Below, one piece after another: positions 16,740-25,824 of a stretch of 64,000 bases of DNA. The translations under genes and the position numbers were made by a program. The stretch's first letter is position 1. Every line of letters starts with the position of its first letter. Origin of the DNA: Cohnella fermenti (GTDB lineage Bacteria > Bacillota > Bacilli > Paenibacillales > Paenibacillaceae); assembly GCF_004801405.1 (NCBI RefSeq), contig NZ_SSOB01000036.1:23676-87675 (forward strand). The letters are read 5' to 3'. The notes beneath the pieces were generated by a model. It saw only the letters and a list, made by a program, of their open reading frames with translations. It had not been told where the DNA came from and made no database searches.

Positions 16740-16807
16740 TAGAGGTTTTTCGCATAGAATCGCCCATTCTGCCCATTATCGTGCTGCGCCAATGCGGTTT
16801 TTCGCAT
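16740..16807. repeat. Palindrome array C (two modules)
   Basis: A decayed module ending TTTTTCGCAT at 16755 and ATGCGGTTTTTCGCAT at 16792-16807 are 52 bp apart. The sequence between (AATCG, CCCATTATCG, GCGCCA) matches the interval between modules iii and iv in the arrays at 23704 and 34366. Confidence 0.65.
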
Positions 16808-16875
16808 AAAATCCGGCAACCAGCTTGACTCGCCCCCTGCTCTGCACGCCGCTGCCCTGCTTCAGTTCAGTTCGT

Positions 16876-16915
16876 AAACGAAGCCCCGAACCGTCGACTG
16901 ACGATTCGGGGCTTC
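16876..16915 (-). terminator. Terminator of the Ig-like protein gene
   Basis: An 11-bp stem GAAGCCCCGAA/TTCGGGGCTTC with a 14-base loop is followed on the minus strand by GTTTACG. The T-run is short. Confidence 0.65.
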
Positions 16916-16931
16916 GCGTGCGGCTGTTATG

Positions 16932-19900
16932 TTAGACAACCGTGACGTATACTTTGAACTTCTTGCCGGCATAGGAGACCGTCAACGTCGTCTTGCCCTT
17001 CGCATAGGTCTTGATCAAGCCGTCCTTGGCCGTCGCAACCGACGTCTTGGACGAGGTCCAGGTGGCCAGCTTCGAGACATCCGATTCGGACTGGTCCATG
17101 AACGTCGCGGTCGCCGTCACCTGAAGCGTGGCGCCCTTGGCGATCGTGATGTTGACATAGTTCGTCTCCAAGTATTTGAGCGTATCGACATCAACCGTCA
17201 GCTTGGCCGTCTTGCCCGCGTACTTGACGCTGATCGTCGCCTTGCCGTAGGCGACAGCCGTTACCTTGCCGTTCTTCACCGTCGCGACCTTCACGTTGCT
17301 CGACTTCCACTCCGCCGTCGAAGCGTCGGTGATCGTCTTCGTGTCGCCGTTGCTGAACACGATAACCGCATCCAATGATGAGGAATTCCCGCTCTTCAGC
17401 GACAGCGCGGCTTGCGACAGTTCGATGCGGGAGATCTGGTCGACCTCGACGGAGATCGTCACCGTCTGCCCGCCGTAGGTGGCCGTAATCGTCGTCTTGC
17501 CCTTGGCGTAGCCGGTGATGAGCCCCTTCTTGACGTCGGCTACCGATGCTTTGCTCGACTTCCAGGTCGCCTTCGAGGTGACGTCCTGAGGAGCGCTGTT
17601 CTCGTCAACCGCAGCGGTCAGCGTAATCTGCTCCGAATCGGATACGGACAGCGTGATCAGGCGGGTGCTCGGCGTCAGCTCGTCCATCAGCCCGACCTTG
17701 ACCGTGTAGGTGACGGACAGATCGCCGTATTCCGCCACGACCGTCGTCGAACCTTCCTTCACGCCCGTAATGACCCCGTCCTTGACCGTAGCGATGTCTC
17801 CGTTCTTGGACGTCCATTCGGCATCCTTGCGAACATCCACTTCGCCGGTCGAGAACACCGCCGTCAGATCTGCGGTTACGTCCTTGTCGACATCGACGCG
17901 AATCGTCTTGTTCGTCGTCGTCAGCTTGGAAGGCATATCGACGTACACCGTGACGGTAGCCGTCTTGCCGCCGTAGCTGGCGCTGACGGTCGTCTTGCCC
18001 ATCTTGTAAGGAGTGACCAAGCCGCCTTCCGCCGAAGCCGCATCCTCGTTGCTCGAGCTCCAGGTTGCCTTGCTCGTCACGTCGACAACGCTGCCGTTCG
18101 AGAAGGTCGCCTTCAGCGTCAGTTGCTTCGGCGAGTCGCCGGCGCTCATCGCGAGCTCGTCGGAGCCGATGTCGAGATACTTGGCGACTTCGACGTCGAC
18201 CGCGATCTTCACCGACTTGCCGTTGTACGTCGCCGTAACGGTCGCGGAGCCGGAAGAAGCGCCGGTAATGACGCCATTCGAGACATACGCGACATCCGAG
18301 TTGCTCGAGGACCACGTCGCGAGGCTCGTCACGTCCGAGCTGCCTCCCGCCGCCAGCGTCGCCGTCAGCGTGATGCTCTTCGTTCCCGCGATATTCAAGT
18401 ACACGTTCGTGCTGCTGGCCGTCAGAATCGAGGTCGCGTCGACCTCCACGGCGATGGTTGCCGTCTTCGAGCCGTAGGTGGCCGTCAGCGTCGCCGTTCC
18501 GGCCTTGTAGCCGGTGACCACCCCGTTCAGGATGTCCGCCACGCTCTCATTGCTGGACTTCCATTCCGCAATATCCGTAATGTCCTTCGTGCTGCCGTCC
18601 GCATAAGTAGCGGTGAGCGCGATCGTCTCCGTCTTGTTCAGGAGAAGCGATACCTGGGACTTGCTGAGCTCGATCCGGTTCGCGGTCGAGACGTAGACCG
18701 TCATCGTGACGCTCTTGCCGTTGTAGGTCGCGGTGATCGTGGCGGTCCCTGCAGCCACCGCCGTAATGAGACCGGCCTCCACCGTTGCGATGGAAGAATC
18801 GCTTGTCGTCCAGGTTGCGGACCCGCTGACGATCTTCTCCGCCGAATTGTCGGCATAGATTGCATTCGCGTCCGCCTGCTCCTGCTCGTTCGGCTCCAGG
18901 AAAATCTGGCTGGAGGACGTCGTCAGCTTGCTCGGCACGTCGACATACACCGTAACGTCGGCCGTCTTGCCGCCGTACGACACCGTGATCACGGCCGTGC
19001 CGGACTTCGTCGCCGTTACCTTCCCCTTAAGGGCGAAGGCGGCGCCTTCATTGTCGGAGGAATACGTCGCCGAGCTTGCCGCGTCGGCGGTCGTGCCGTC
19101 CGCATAAGTCGCCTTGACCGTCAAGGTCGAGCTGCCTCCGGACGACAGCGTCAGCTTCGTCGGCGAGACGTCCAGATACTTCGCCACGTCGACATCGACC
19201 GCAATCGTGACCGACTTGCCGTTGTACGTCGCCGTGATGACGGCGGAGCCGGACTTGTTCGCCGTGATCTTGCCTTCGTCGACGGAAGCGATCGACGTAT
19301 CGCTCGACTTCCAGGTCGCGCTGCTCGTCACGTCGGAGCTGCCGCCCGCCGCCAGCGTCGCCGTCAGCGTAAGCTGCTGCGTGCCCTTGACGGACAGGTA
19401 CAGGCTGTCGTCGCTGACGCTCAGGATCGACGTCTTGTCGACGTCCACGACGATCGCCGCGCTCTTCGTGCCGTACGTCGCCGTCAGCGTCGCCGTTCCG
19501 GCTCCGTACGCGCGAATCGTGCCGGCGACGACGTCTGCGACATCCGCGTCGCTGGACGACCATACGGCGCTCGTCGTCACGTCGGCCGTCGTGCCGTCGG
19601 AGTAGGTCGCCGTCAGCGTGATCGCCGGCGCGGTTCCTCCGAGCAGCATGGACACCTTGCTCTGGCTTGCTTCAAGCCGGCTGATGACCTCGACCTTCGT
19701 GTCGACGGTCACCGTCTTGCTGCCGTACGTCGCGGTAATCGTCGCCGTGCCCGCGCCGATCGCCGTCACGACGCCGTTCACCACCGTCGCAACGTTGTCG
19801 TTGGTCGACGACCAATCGGCATCCGCCGTCACGTTCGCCGTCGTGTTGTCGCTGTACGTCGCCGTCAGCTTGACCGTTGCCGTCTCTCCCTTGCGGAGAT

Positions 19901-20288
19901 CCAGGCTCTGCGTATCCTTCGTAAGCGCCTTGACCTTCTTTGTGACGGTCACTTGCGCCGTCTGCGTGACGCCGTCGAAGGTGGCCGATACCGTAGCGGT
20001 ACCGACCGACTTGGCCGTAATCGTTCCGTTGTAAATAGAAGCAATCGTGGAATCCGAGCTGCTCCAGGTCGAATAAACCGTCAGATTCTCCGTCGAATTG
20101 TCGCTGTACAGCCCGGTCGCCGTCAGCGAATACGAATCGCCGATCGACAGTGTGACCTCGTTCGTCGAGAGAATGATCTTCGACAGCGTGACAGTCGTCG
20201 CCCCGTAAGCCGAGGACGAGAATACGACACTCAAGGCGATAGCCAGCATGAGCGCGATCCATTTGTTCGCTCTGTTCATCAACTTCAT
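16932..20288 (-). CDS. Secreted protein with 13 bacterial Ig-like (BIG2) repeats
   Basis: The 1118-residue protein has a signal peptide (MKLMNRANKW, hydrophobic core, cleavage near AYG-ATT) and then 13 repeats of about 84 residues. Each repeat has the BIG2 pattern of Y(S/A)DG(T/S), then AxWSSS(D/N)xxVAxV, then G(T/S)ATxTATYxGKS. I see no SLH domain, LPXTG motif or catalytic domain, so it should be a released or loosely bound rod-like surface protein or adhesin. The start at 20288 has AGGAGG 5 nt upstream. The repeats are strongly diverged in sequence, which argues against recent expansion. Confidence 0.9.
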   Translation of the reverse strand: MKLMNRANKWIALMLAIALSVVFSSSAYGATTVTLSKIILSTNEVTLSIGDSYSLTATGLYSDNSTENLTVYSTWSSSDSTIASIYNGTITAKSVGTATVSATFDGVTQTAQVTVTKKVKALTKDTQSLDLRKGETATVKLTATYSDNTTANVTADADWSSTNDNVATVVNGVVTAIGAGTATITATYGSKTVTVDTKVEVISRLEASQSKVSMLLGGTAPAITLTATYSDGTTADVTTSAVWSSSDADVADVVAGTIRAYGAGTATLTATYGTKSAAIVVDVDKTSILSVSDDSLYLSVKGTQQLTLTATLAAGGSSDVTSSATWKSSDTSIASVDEGKITANKSGSAVITATYNGKSVTIAVDVDVAKYLDVSPTKLTLSSGGSSTLTVKATYADGTTADAASSATYSSDNEGAAFALKGKVTATKSGTAVITVSYGGKTADVTVYVDVPSKLTTSSSQIFLEPNEQEQADANAIYADNSAEKIVSGSATWTTSDSSIATVEAGLITAVAAGTATITATYNGKSVTMTVYVSTANRIELSKSQVSLLLNKTETIALTATYADGSTKDITDIAEWKSSNESVADILNGVVTGYKAGTATLTATYGSKTATIAVEVDATSILTASSTNVYLNIAGTKSITLTATLAAGGSSDVTSLATWSSSNSDVAYVSNGVITGASSGSATVTATYNGKSVKIAVDVEVAKYLDIGSDELAMSAGDSPKQLTLKATFSNGSVVDVTSKATWSSSNEDAASAEGGLVTPYKMGKTTVSASYGGKTATVTVYVDMPSKLTTTNKTIRVDVDKDVTADLTAVFSTGEVDVRKDAEWTSKNGDIATVKDGVITGVKEGSTTVVAEYGDLSVTYTVKVGLMDELTPSTRLITLSVSDSEQITLTAAVDENSAPQDVTSKATWKSSKASVADVKKGLITGYAKGKTTITATYGGQTVTISVEVDQISRIELSQAALSLKSGNSSSLDAVIVFSNGDTKTITDASTAEWKSSNVKVATVKNGKVTAVAYGKATISVKYAGKTAKLTVDVDTLKYLETNYVNITIAKGATLQVTATATFMDQSESDVSKLATWTSSKTSVATAKDGLIKTYAKGKTTLTVSYAGKKFKVYVTVV

Positions 20289-20431
20289 TGAAGCCTCCTG
20301 GTCTCTTCCGGTGAATTTACCTCTAGCAGTTTATAACGGCTCATCCCCTCGGAAAATGAAGAAAAATACCGAATTATGAACAGATTCGGGACCATAGACC
20401 CAGTGTTGAGGCGGTTATATCCGCTGAGCGC

Positions 20432-20469
20432 AAACAAGCGCGCCGAGCGACTTCCGTCGCCTGGCGCGC
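20432..20469 (-). terminator. Terminator of the YhgE/Pip gene
   Basis: On the minus strand two stacked stems (GCGCGCC/GGCGCGC outside and GCGAC/GTCGC inside a GGAA loop) are followed by TTGTTT. Confidence 0.75.
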
Positions 20470-20502
20470 CCTGTGCATTCATGGCCGCTTCGTTGCCGTC
20501 CG

Positions 20503-22647
20503 TTACGCCTGCGCCGCAGCCTCCACCGGCCGGATCGTGTACTTGTCCGCGCGGCCGCTTCTGGCCTTGAACAGGAGCCAGGTTGCGGCGGCGAATACCG
20601 CCGCGTAGACGGCGAGCAGCAGAAGCTGCTGCGCGATCTGCAACGCGGAGGACCCGGCCAGCGCCAGGCGAAGCGCCTTGATCGCATGCGTCATCGGCAT
20701 CCAGTCGCCGATCGCCTGCAGCCAATCCGGCAGCATGACGGCCGGATAAGTGCCTTCGCTTGAGGCAAGCTGCAGCGTCAGCAGGACGACCGCGAGGAAG
20801 CGGCCGACCGTATCCGCCAGCGTGACGAAGAACTGCACGATCGTCATGAACGTGAGGCCGATCGCGGCGCTGATCGCGTAGAAGAGCGGCACGCTGGGCA
20901 CCTCAAGGCCGATGCCCCAGATCAGCACCGCATCGACGAGCGCCGCCTGCAGCAGGACGACCGGCACGAACAGGACAAGCTTGGAGAGATACCATCTCCA
21001 GCCGCTGCGCACCTTGCCCGCCGCATCCCTCAGCGGCAGGATGACCGTCGACATCAGCACGCCGACGTACAGGCCGAGCGACAGGAAGTACGGCGCCATG
21101 CCCGTGCCGTAGTTCGGAATGTCGGCCAGCTTGCTCTCCGCGAGCGAGACGGGCTCCGCGAACATCGCGGCCTGCCGGTCGTTCCCGCCGAGCGACGAAG
21201 CCTCCTGCGACGCCTCGCCCAGCTTGCCGGCCAGCTCCGTCGAGCCGCCTGCGAGCTGCGAGATGCCCTCCGTCAGCTTCTCGGAGCCTGCGGACAGCGA
21301 GGACGAGCCTTCGCTTACCGTAAGCAAGCCGCTTCCGGCCTGCTTCAACCCGCTGCGAAGCGATTCGGCGCCGGACAGCACCTGCTGCATTCCCGCAGAC
21401 AGCGAATCCGCCCCCGCCTTGGCTTCCGCGAGCTTCCCGCCGAGCGTTCCCGCCCCCGACGCCAGCGAATCGGCGCCGCCAGCAAGCTGCTCCGCTCCCG
21501 CCGCCAAGCTCGCCTGACCGGCGCTCAGCTCCTGCGCGCCCGACGCAACCGCCGCGACGCCGTCGCGCGCTTGCCCCGCCCCGCTCGCCACCGCCTCCGC
21601 CGCGGCGAGCAGCCGCTGCAGCGCCGGATCGTCCGCCAGCTCGGCGTGCGCCGCCGCGTACTGCTTCAGGCCGGCGGCCAGGTCGCCGGCCCCGCTGGCG
21701 ACCTGCTCGCTGCCCTGCACCGCGCTCGCGGCTCCGCTCGCCAGCTCCTTGCCGCTTGCGGCGAGCTTCTCCGCGCCGCCCGCGACGCTTGCCGCCGCAG
21801 TCGCCGCCTGCTCCGCTCCGGCTTGCAGCTCGCCGGCTCCGGAGACGAGCGCGCCGAGCCCGCCGGCGAGCGACTCGCTGCCCTTCGCGGCGGCGCCAGC
21901 GCCGGACGCAAGCTGTTCCGAGCCGGACGCAAGCTTCGCCACGCCCTGCTCCAGGCTCTCGGCTCCGCCGGTCAGCTTCGCCAGATTGTCGCGAAGCTGC
22001 TGCGCGCCGTCTTCGGCCGCCTTCGCCCCGTCGGCGAGCTTCTCCGCGCCGTCCGCCGCGTCGCCGAAGCCGGAAGCCGCATTGCCGATCGCGGCGAACA
22101 CCGTCTCGGCGTAGGCCTTCGTCACCTCGGCGGACACCTTCTCCTTCAGGCTCTCCGCCGCCTTCGCCCCGATCGTCGACGTCAAGTAGTTGTAGCCGTC
22201 GTCGACATAGTAGCTAAGCTGCGCAGCTTCCGGGCTCTCGTCCGCGAGCGTCGTCGTCTTCTCCGAGAAGTTGTCCGGAATGACGAACACAAGCGAATAC
22301 TTGTGATCCTCCAGCCCTTGCATCGCCTGATCCCGGTCCGCAACCTGCCAGTCGAAGTCGTCGTTCTCCTGCAGCTCGCGGACCAGGTCGTCGCCGACGT
22401 GCAGCGCCTTGCCGTCCATCTCCGCGCCCTGGTCCTCGTTCACCACCGCGACCGGCATATCGCCGAGGCGGCCGTACGGGTCCCAGAACGCCCCGATCAG
22501 CATCCCGCTGTACAGCAGCGGAATGACGATCAGCCCGACGATGGACAGCATCGCCATCCGGCTTCCGCGCAGCCTCCTCAGCTCGCCGCGTACGACCCCG
22601 GATTCCCTCGCGGCGCTTTTTCTTTTGTTCCCCAGCACATTGTTCAT
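20503..22647 (-). CDS. YhgE/Pip-family membrane protein
   Basis: This protein of about 714 residues belongs to the phage-infection-protein (Pip/YhgE) family, which is fused to ABC-2-type permease helices. There is a TM at about 30-55 (MLSIVGLIVIPLLYSGMLIG), an outside domain with AVVNEDQGA and YVDDGYNYLTSTIGAKA, then a long coiled region of ASGA/LAxGA repeats at about 195-490, and five TM helices at the C-terminus. I prefer ATG 22647, 9 nt after AAAGGG, to the ATG at 22656, which abuts that site. The gene lies 84 bp behind the TetR gene and has the same operator in front of it. The physiological substrate is unknown; homologues have been linked to phage entry and to secretion. Confidence 0.88.
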   Translation of the reverse strand: MNNVLGNKRKSAARESGVVRGELRRLRGSRMAMLSIVGLIVIPLLYSGMLIGAFWDPYGRLGDMPVAVVNEDQGAEMDGKALHVGDDLVRELQENDDFDWQVADRDQAMQGLEDHKYSLVFVIPDNFSEKTTTLADESPEAAQLSYYVDDGYNYLTSTIGAKAAESLKEKVSAEVTKAYAETVFAAIGNAASGFGDAADGAEKLADGAKAAEDGAQQLRDNLAKLTGGAESLEQGVAKLASGSEQLASGAGAAAKGSESLAGGLGALVSGAGELQAGAEQAATAAASVAGGAEKLAASGKELASGAASAVQGSEQVASGAGDLAAGLKQYAAAHAELADDPALQRLLAAAEAVASGAGQARDGVAAVASGAQELSAGQASLAAGAEQLAGGADSLASGAGTLGGKLAEAKAGADSLSAGMQQVLSGAESLRSGLKQAGSGLLTVSEGSSSLSAGSEKLTEGISQLAGGSTELAGKLGEASQEASSLGGNDRQAAMFAEPVSLAESKLADIPNYGTGMAPYFLSLGLYVGVLMSTVILPLRDAAGKVRSGWRWYLSKLVLFVPVVLLQAALVDAVLIWGIGLEVPSVPLFYAISAAIGLTFMTIVQFFVTLADTVGRFLAVVLLTLQLASSEGTYPAVMLPDWLQAIGDWMPMTHAIKALRLALAGSSALQIAQQLLLLAVYAAVFAAATWLLFKARSGRADKYTIRPVEAAAQA

Positions 22648-22696
22648 TCCGAACATCCCTTTCTCGCGGCTCTCTCAGCACCTGCTTAGTACGAAG

Positions 22697-22719
22697 TGAC
22701 CATTTTCCCCATTCGGTCA
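22697..22719. promoter_or_regulatory. TetR operator in front of the YhgE gene
   Basis: TGACCA-N11-CGGTCA matches the site in front of the tetR gene in arm sequence and spacing, with one arm mismatch. On the minus strand the sequence TTGACC at its edge could be the -35 box of a yhgE promoter. Confidence 0.65.
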
Positions 22720-22740
22720 ATTCACTTCAAAAAAAAAGGC

Positions 22741-23337
22741 TCAGCGATTAGCCAACCCTTCAAAACAATAGAAGCGGAAGCTCTCCAGAATCTGTTCCTT
22801 GCTCAGCGCCTCGTGCAGATGATTCCCATCCGCCGTCAACGCCAGATACATCTTCAGCATCATGTAGGCGGTCAGCTCCGGCGAGCAGGAGCGAATCTCC
22901 CCCTTGTCCGACGCCGCCTTCACGTGAAGGGCGACATACCCGATGATCGCCTTCTCCACCTTCTCGAGGCCGTCCTTGGCCATCGGCGTTCCGATATCGC
23001 GCACCTCCTGCGACAGCTTCACCGCCAGCGCATGGCGAGCCCGGTAATCGGACACCCTATGGAGCACATTCATCAGATTGTCGGCGAACGGCAGCTTCGC
23101 ATCCAGCGTCTCGTCAGCGACCTGCTTAAGCTCCCGGATCAGGCCGGTCATAATCTCCTCGAACAGCTCTTCCTTGTTGGCGTAGAATGTGTAGATCGTT
23201 CCCTTGCCCACCTGCGCGAGCTTGGCCACCTGATCCATCGTCGTTCCCTTATAGCCGAACGTCTCGAACGAACGCGCCGCGGCATCCACTACCTGCCGGC
23301 GACGATCCGGCTGCTTCTTCTCCGCGATGATCTCCAC
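22741..23337 (-). CDS. TetR/AcrR-family transcriptional regulator
   Basis: The 198-residue protein has the N-terminal TetR helix-turn-helix (DRRRQVVDAAARSF, TTMDQVAKLAQVGKGTIYTFY at about 25-52) and an all-helical ligand domain. The start is GTG 23337; no better start or clear SD was found. It probably represses itself and the following YhgE/Pip gene through the TGACCA-N11-TGGTCA operator found before both genes. The inducer is unknown. Confidence 0.93.
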   Translation of the reverse strand: MEIIAEKKQPDRRRQVVDAAARSFETFGYKGTTMDQVAKLAQVGKGTIYTFYANKEELFEEIMTGLIRELKQVADETLDAKLPFADNLMNVLHRVSDYRARHALAVKLSQEVRDIGTPMAKDGLEKVEKAIIGYVALHVKAASDKGEIRSCSPELTAYMMLKMYLALTADGNHLHEALSKEQILESFRFYCFEGLANR

Positions 23338-23362
23338 CCCGCTAACCGGCTAAATTCCAAAC

Positions 23363-23385
23363 TGACCAAAATAACAAAATGGTCA
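23363..23385. promoter_or_regulatory. TetR operator in front of the tetR gene
   Basis: TGACCA-N11-TGGTCA is a perfect 6+6 inverted repeat 26 bp before the GTG start. It contains TTGACC on the minus strand, so it probably overlaps the promoter. Confidence 0.7.
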
Positions 23386-23601
23386 ATTCGTTCTCGAACC
23401 CTAGATTAGCACATCGCCGTCCCGAGCGCAACCCTTTCCTTCCGTTCGCGTCCCTCTATTGTCCGGGCAAATTTTATTGTTATTTTTATGTTAATTTCAG
23501 AGATTGTTCAGAATAAACCATTATACTAGGCTAAGAAAAACCGTCCGGGAAAATCGCCCAAGCGATGCTTCCCTCCCTGGTCCGATGACTTTGGCGGTTT
23601 T

Positions 23602-23770
23602 ATATGAATTTTCACATTCGTTGGCGCGGATTTGGGCGAATCGCGGCGTTTTATGCGATTTTTAGCATACATCCAGCACCGCGCACCGGATTTTCCGCCA
23701 TGAATGTGATTTTTCGCATACAATCGTCCAACTCGTCGTTATCGGGCCCCGCCAATGTGATTTTTCGCAT
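23602..23770. repeat. Palindrome array A: four modules at 51-bp steps
   Basis: The modules are ATATGAATTTTCACAT (23602), ATGCGATTTTTAGCAT (23653), ATGTGATTTTTCGCAT (23704) and ATGTGATTTTTCGCAT (23755). All three steps are exactly 51 bp. Much of the DNA between the palindromes also matches the array at 34264-34433 (for instance ATACATCC, AATCGTCCAA, GTTATCG, CGCCAATG). It fills the 627-bp gap between the tetR and PilZ genes, where I see no gene. Confidence 0.85.
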
Positions 23771-23963
23771 ATAATTGCGCCCCGCCGCGGCACCGGAGGC
23801 TGCACCGGCTTCATCGCCAGCTCCATTGTCAGTCCATCGCCAGCTCCATCGCCGGCTTCATCCTTCAGCGAGGCGAGGGATGTCGGCCCCTTGGCAGACC
23901 GGCGGGAACGGGAAACTTTATATTGGAGATTTATTTATAGATAGAGTTTGGAGGTATCCGTCC

Positions 23964-24344
23964 ATGAGCATCTCGAGAAGACACGAACCGTTCCGCTATG
24001 AGTTCCAGCCCCCCCTGCCCTGCCTGATCCAACTGTACGAGGTGAACAACGCCAGGCTGGACAGCAAGCAGGGGCAAGCTCGGCTTCTCGACCTCAGCCC
24101 CAACGGCTGCAAGCTGGACACTCCGCTTAACTTCCGGGTCAACCAGAACGAGTGCAAGGTCGTTCTCAGCTTCGATCTGATCGGTCCGCTGGCCATCCGA
24201 GGCTCGATCCTCTGGCAGGACCAGAAGGCTCACACCTCCCATTACGGCATCCAGTTCGAAGAGGACCACCAGAAGGAGATCACCGATGAGCTCAAGCACT
24301 ATGCGAAAAAACACCGAGAGGAGCTCGCCGGCCAAGAGAGTTAA
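23964..24344 (+). CDS. PilZ-domain protein
   Basis: The 126-residue protein is a single PilZ domain, a probable cyclic-di-GMP receptor. The start ATG 23964 follows GGAGG by 9 nt; the open frame begins further upstream but without an SD. The RxxxR-like region is RRHEPFR near the N-terminus and the D-x-S-x-x-G motif is DLSPNG at about residues 46-51, followed by the usual beta-barrel pattern. Such proteins couple cyclic-di-GMP to motility or exopolysaccharide production. No partner gene is adjacent. Confidence 0.85.
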   Translation: MSISRRHEPFRYEFQPPLPCLIQLYEVNNARLDSKQGQARLLDLSPNGCKLDTPLNFRVNQNECKVVLSFDLIGPLAIRGSILWQDQKAHTSHYGIQFEEDHQKEITDELKHYAKKHREELAGQES

Positions 24345-24364
24345 ACGATAGTATCGCGAAGAGA

Positions 24365-24410
24365 AGGGGCAGCCTCCAGGTCGTCGACTTGGAGACTGCC
24401 CCTCTTCCTT
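24365..24410. terminator. Bidirectional terminator between PilZ and RluA-family genes
   Basis: A stem AGGGGCAG-CTCCA / TGGAG-CTGCCCCT is flanked by CTTCCTT on the plus side and by CTTCTCTTCG on the minus side. It separates two convergent genes. Confidence 0.75.
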
Positions 24411-24441
24411 ATGCGCTCCGGCGGTCCCGCCGGCCCGCCCG

Positions 24442-25566
24442 CTAGCCTCGCAGCTTGCCGAGCGCCTCCGCGAAGTCGTCCGGGAGCGGCGCCCGGGCCG
24501 ACAGGCTCTCGCCCGTCCACGGGTGGCGCCAGATCAGCCGCTCCCCGTGCAGCGCCTGCCGCGCGATAAGCCCCCGCTTGCCGCCGTACATGCCGTCGCC
24601 GGCGAGCGGATGGCCGATCGCGGACAGATGAACGCGGATCTGATGCGTTCGTCCCGTCTCCAGGCGGAGCCGCACGAGCGTATGATCCACGAACCGTTCC
24701 ACGACCTCGTAGTGGGTCACGGCCGGATCGCCCGTCTCGCTCACCCTTCGCTTCGTGGAATGATGGCGGTCCTGGCCGATCGGCTTGTTGATCGTGCCGC
24801 GATCCTTCTCCAGCACTCCCTCCGCCAGCGCCAGGTACACCCTCTCGATGCTCTTCTCCCTCATCGCCTTGTCGTATTCGTAATGGGCGAACTCGTTCTT
24901 CGCGTACAGAACCGGCCCCGTCGTCTCCTTGTCGATGCGGTGAATGTGGCGAATGCGAACCTGCTGGTTCGTCATCTCGTAGTAGGACGCCACCGCATGA
25001 GCCAGCGTGCGGCGCTGCCCGTGCTCGCTCGGGTGCACCTCGATGCCGGACGGCTTGTTCACGACGAGCGTGAAGTCGTCCTCGTACAGCACATTAAGCT
25101 CCATCCAATCCGGCGGAAAATCAATCGCCTCCGCAGGGAACAGCTTCAGCCGCAGCGTCGTTCCTTGCGCGAGCACTCCCTTGGCCTGGATCAGCTTGTT
25201 CGCCAGCTTCGGCGCGATCGGCGTCATCTGCAGCAGCTTCTGCGGCGCAGCCCCGGCGAGCGCTTCCGGCAAGCGGATATCGATCCATTCGCCCTTCCGG
25301 CGGCCGAGCTTCGGCGGCTCCGCGTATGAGCGGACAAGCTCGCGGTCGCTCATCGTCCGGGGCGCCGTCTTGCGAGCATCCGTTTTGCGAGTGTCCGTTT
25401 TGCGAGCATCGCCGGGCCGCTGGCCGTCTCTTCTCGAAGGGACGTCTCTCCGATCGCCGCCGTCCTTCCGACTACCCCGTTGTCCGCCGCTCCCTCCGCT
25501 TCTGCCGCTTCTTGCTCCTCCGGACATTTTCCCCCGATTGCTTCCTTCGCGTCCGCTTCCTCTCAT
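24442..25566 (-). CDS. RluA-family pseudouridine synthase with a basic low-complexity N-terminus
   Basis: The enzyme isomerises uridine in rRNA or tRNA. The catalytic motif is HRIDKETTG (Asp), and later family motifs are RLRLETGRTHQIRVH and GHPLAGDGMYGG. The first 75 residues are Gly/Arg/Lys/Ser-rich and include tandem DARKT/DTRKT/DARKT units, a likely RNA-binding tail. The open frame begins at 25683, but a strong promoter at 25601-25629 lies inside that extension, so ATG 25566 (375 residues, GGAG/AGGA upstream) is used. The target base is not predictable. Confidence 0.9.
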   Translation of the reverse strand: MRGSGREGSNRGKMSGGARSGRSGGSGGQRGSRKDGGDRRDVPSRRDGQRPGDARKTDTRKTDARKTAPRTMSDRELVRSYAEPPKLGRRKGEWIDIRLPEALAGAAPQKLLQMTPIAPKLANKLIQAKGVLAQGTTLRLKLFPAEAIDFPPDWMELNVLYEDDFTLVVNKPSGIEVHPSEHGQRRTLAHAVASYYEMTNQQVRIRHIHRIDKETTGPVLYAKNEFAHYEYDKAMREKSIERVYLALAEGVLEKDRGTINKPIGQDRHHSTKRRVSETGDPAVTHYEVVERFVDHTLVRLRLETGRTHQIRVHLSAIGHPLAGDGMYGGKRGLIARQALHGERLIWRHPWTGESLSARAPLPDDFAEALGKLRG

Positions 25567-25600
25567 TGCCGATCCTCTCCGTTCTCCAGCTTCGCCCCAC

Positions 25601-25629
25601 AATATAAGGGATCGCGTCGACGTTGTCAA
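25601..25629 (-). promoter_or_regulatory. Sigma-A promoter of the pseudouridine synthase
   Basis: On the minus strand TTGACA (25624-25629) and TATATT (25601-25606) are 17 bp apart. Transcription should start near 25594, 28 bp before the start codon. Confidence 0.8.
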
Positions 25630-25824
25630 ATGGCGTGTCTTGTCGTTCGCCGGGCCTTCGCGCTGTCGGATGTCGCCTTCCATATTACGATTTGTTTACA
25701 AATGAGTTTTTCGATGAAATCTTGCATTTATCCGCAAATTAACACCGTATCCACTTCTCGGAGAACATGGTAATTTGATGACAGAGGGAGATTCCTTCTA
25801 TATAAAATGACAGGAGGATGGACG

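Noticed and set aside
17412..20291. 959-residue plus-strand open frame
   Set aside because: It mirrors the BIG2 repeats of the minus-strand gene; its Arg-rich repeats are a by-product of that repeat code.
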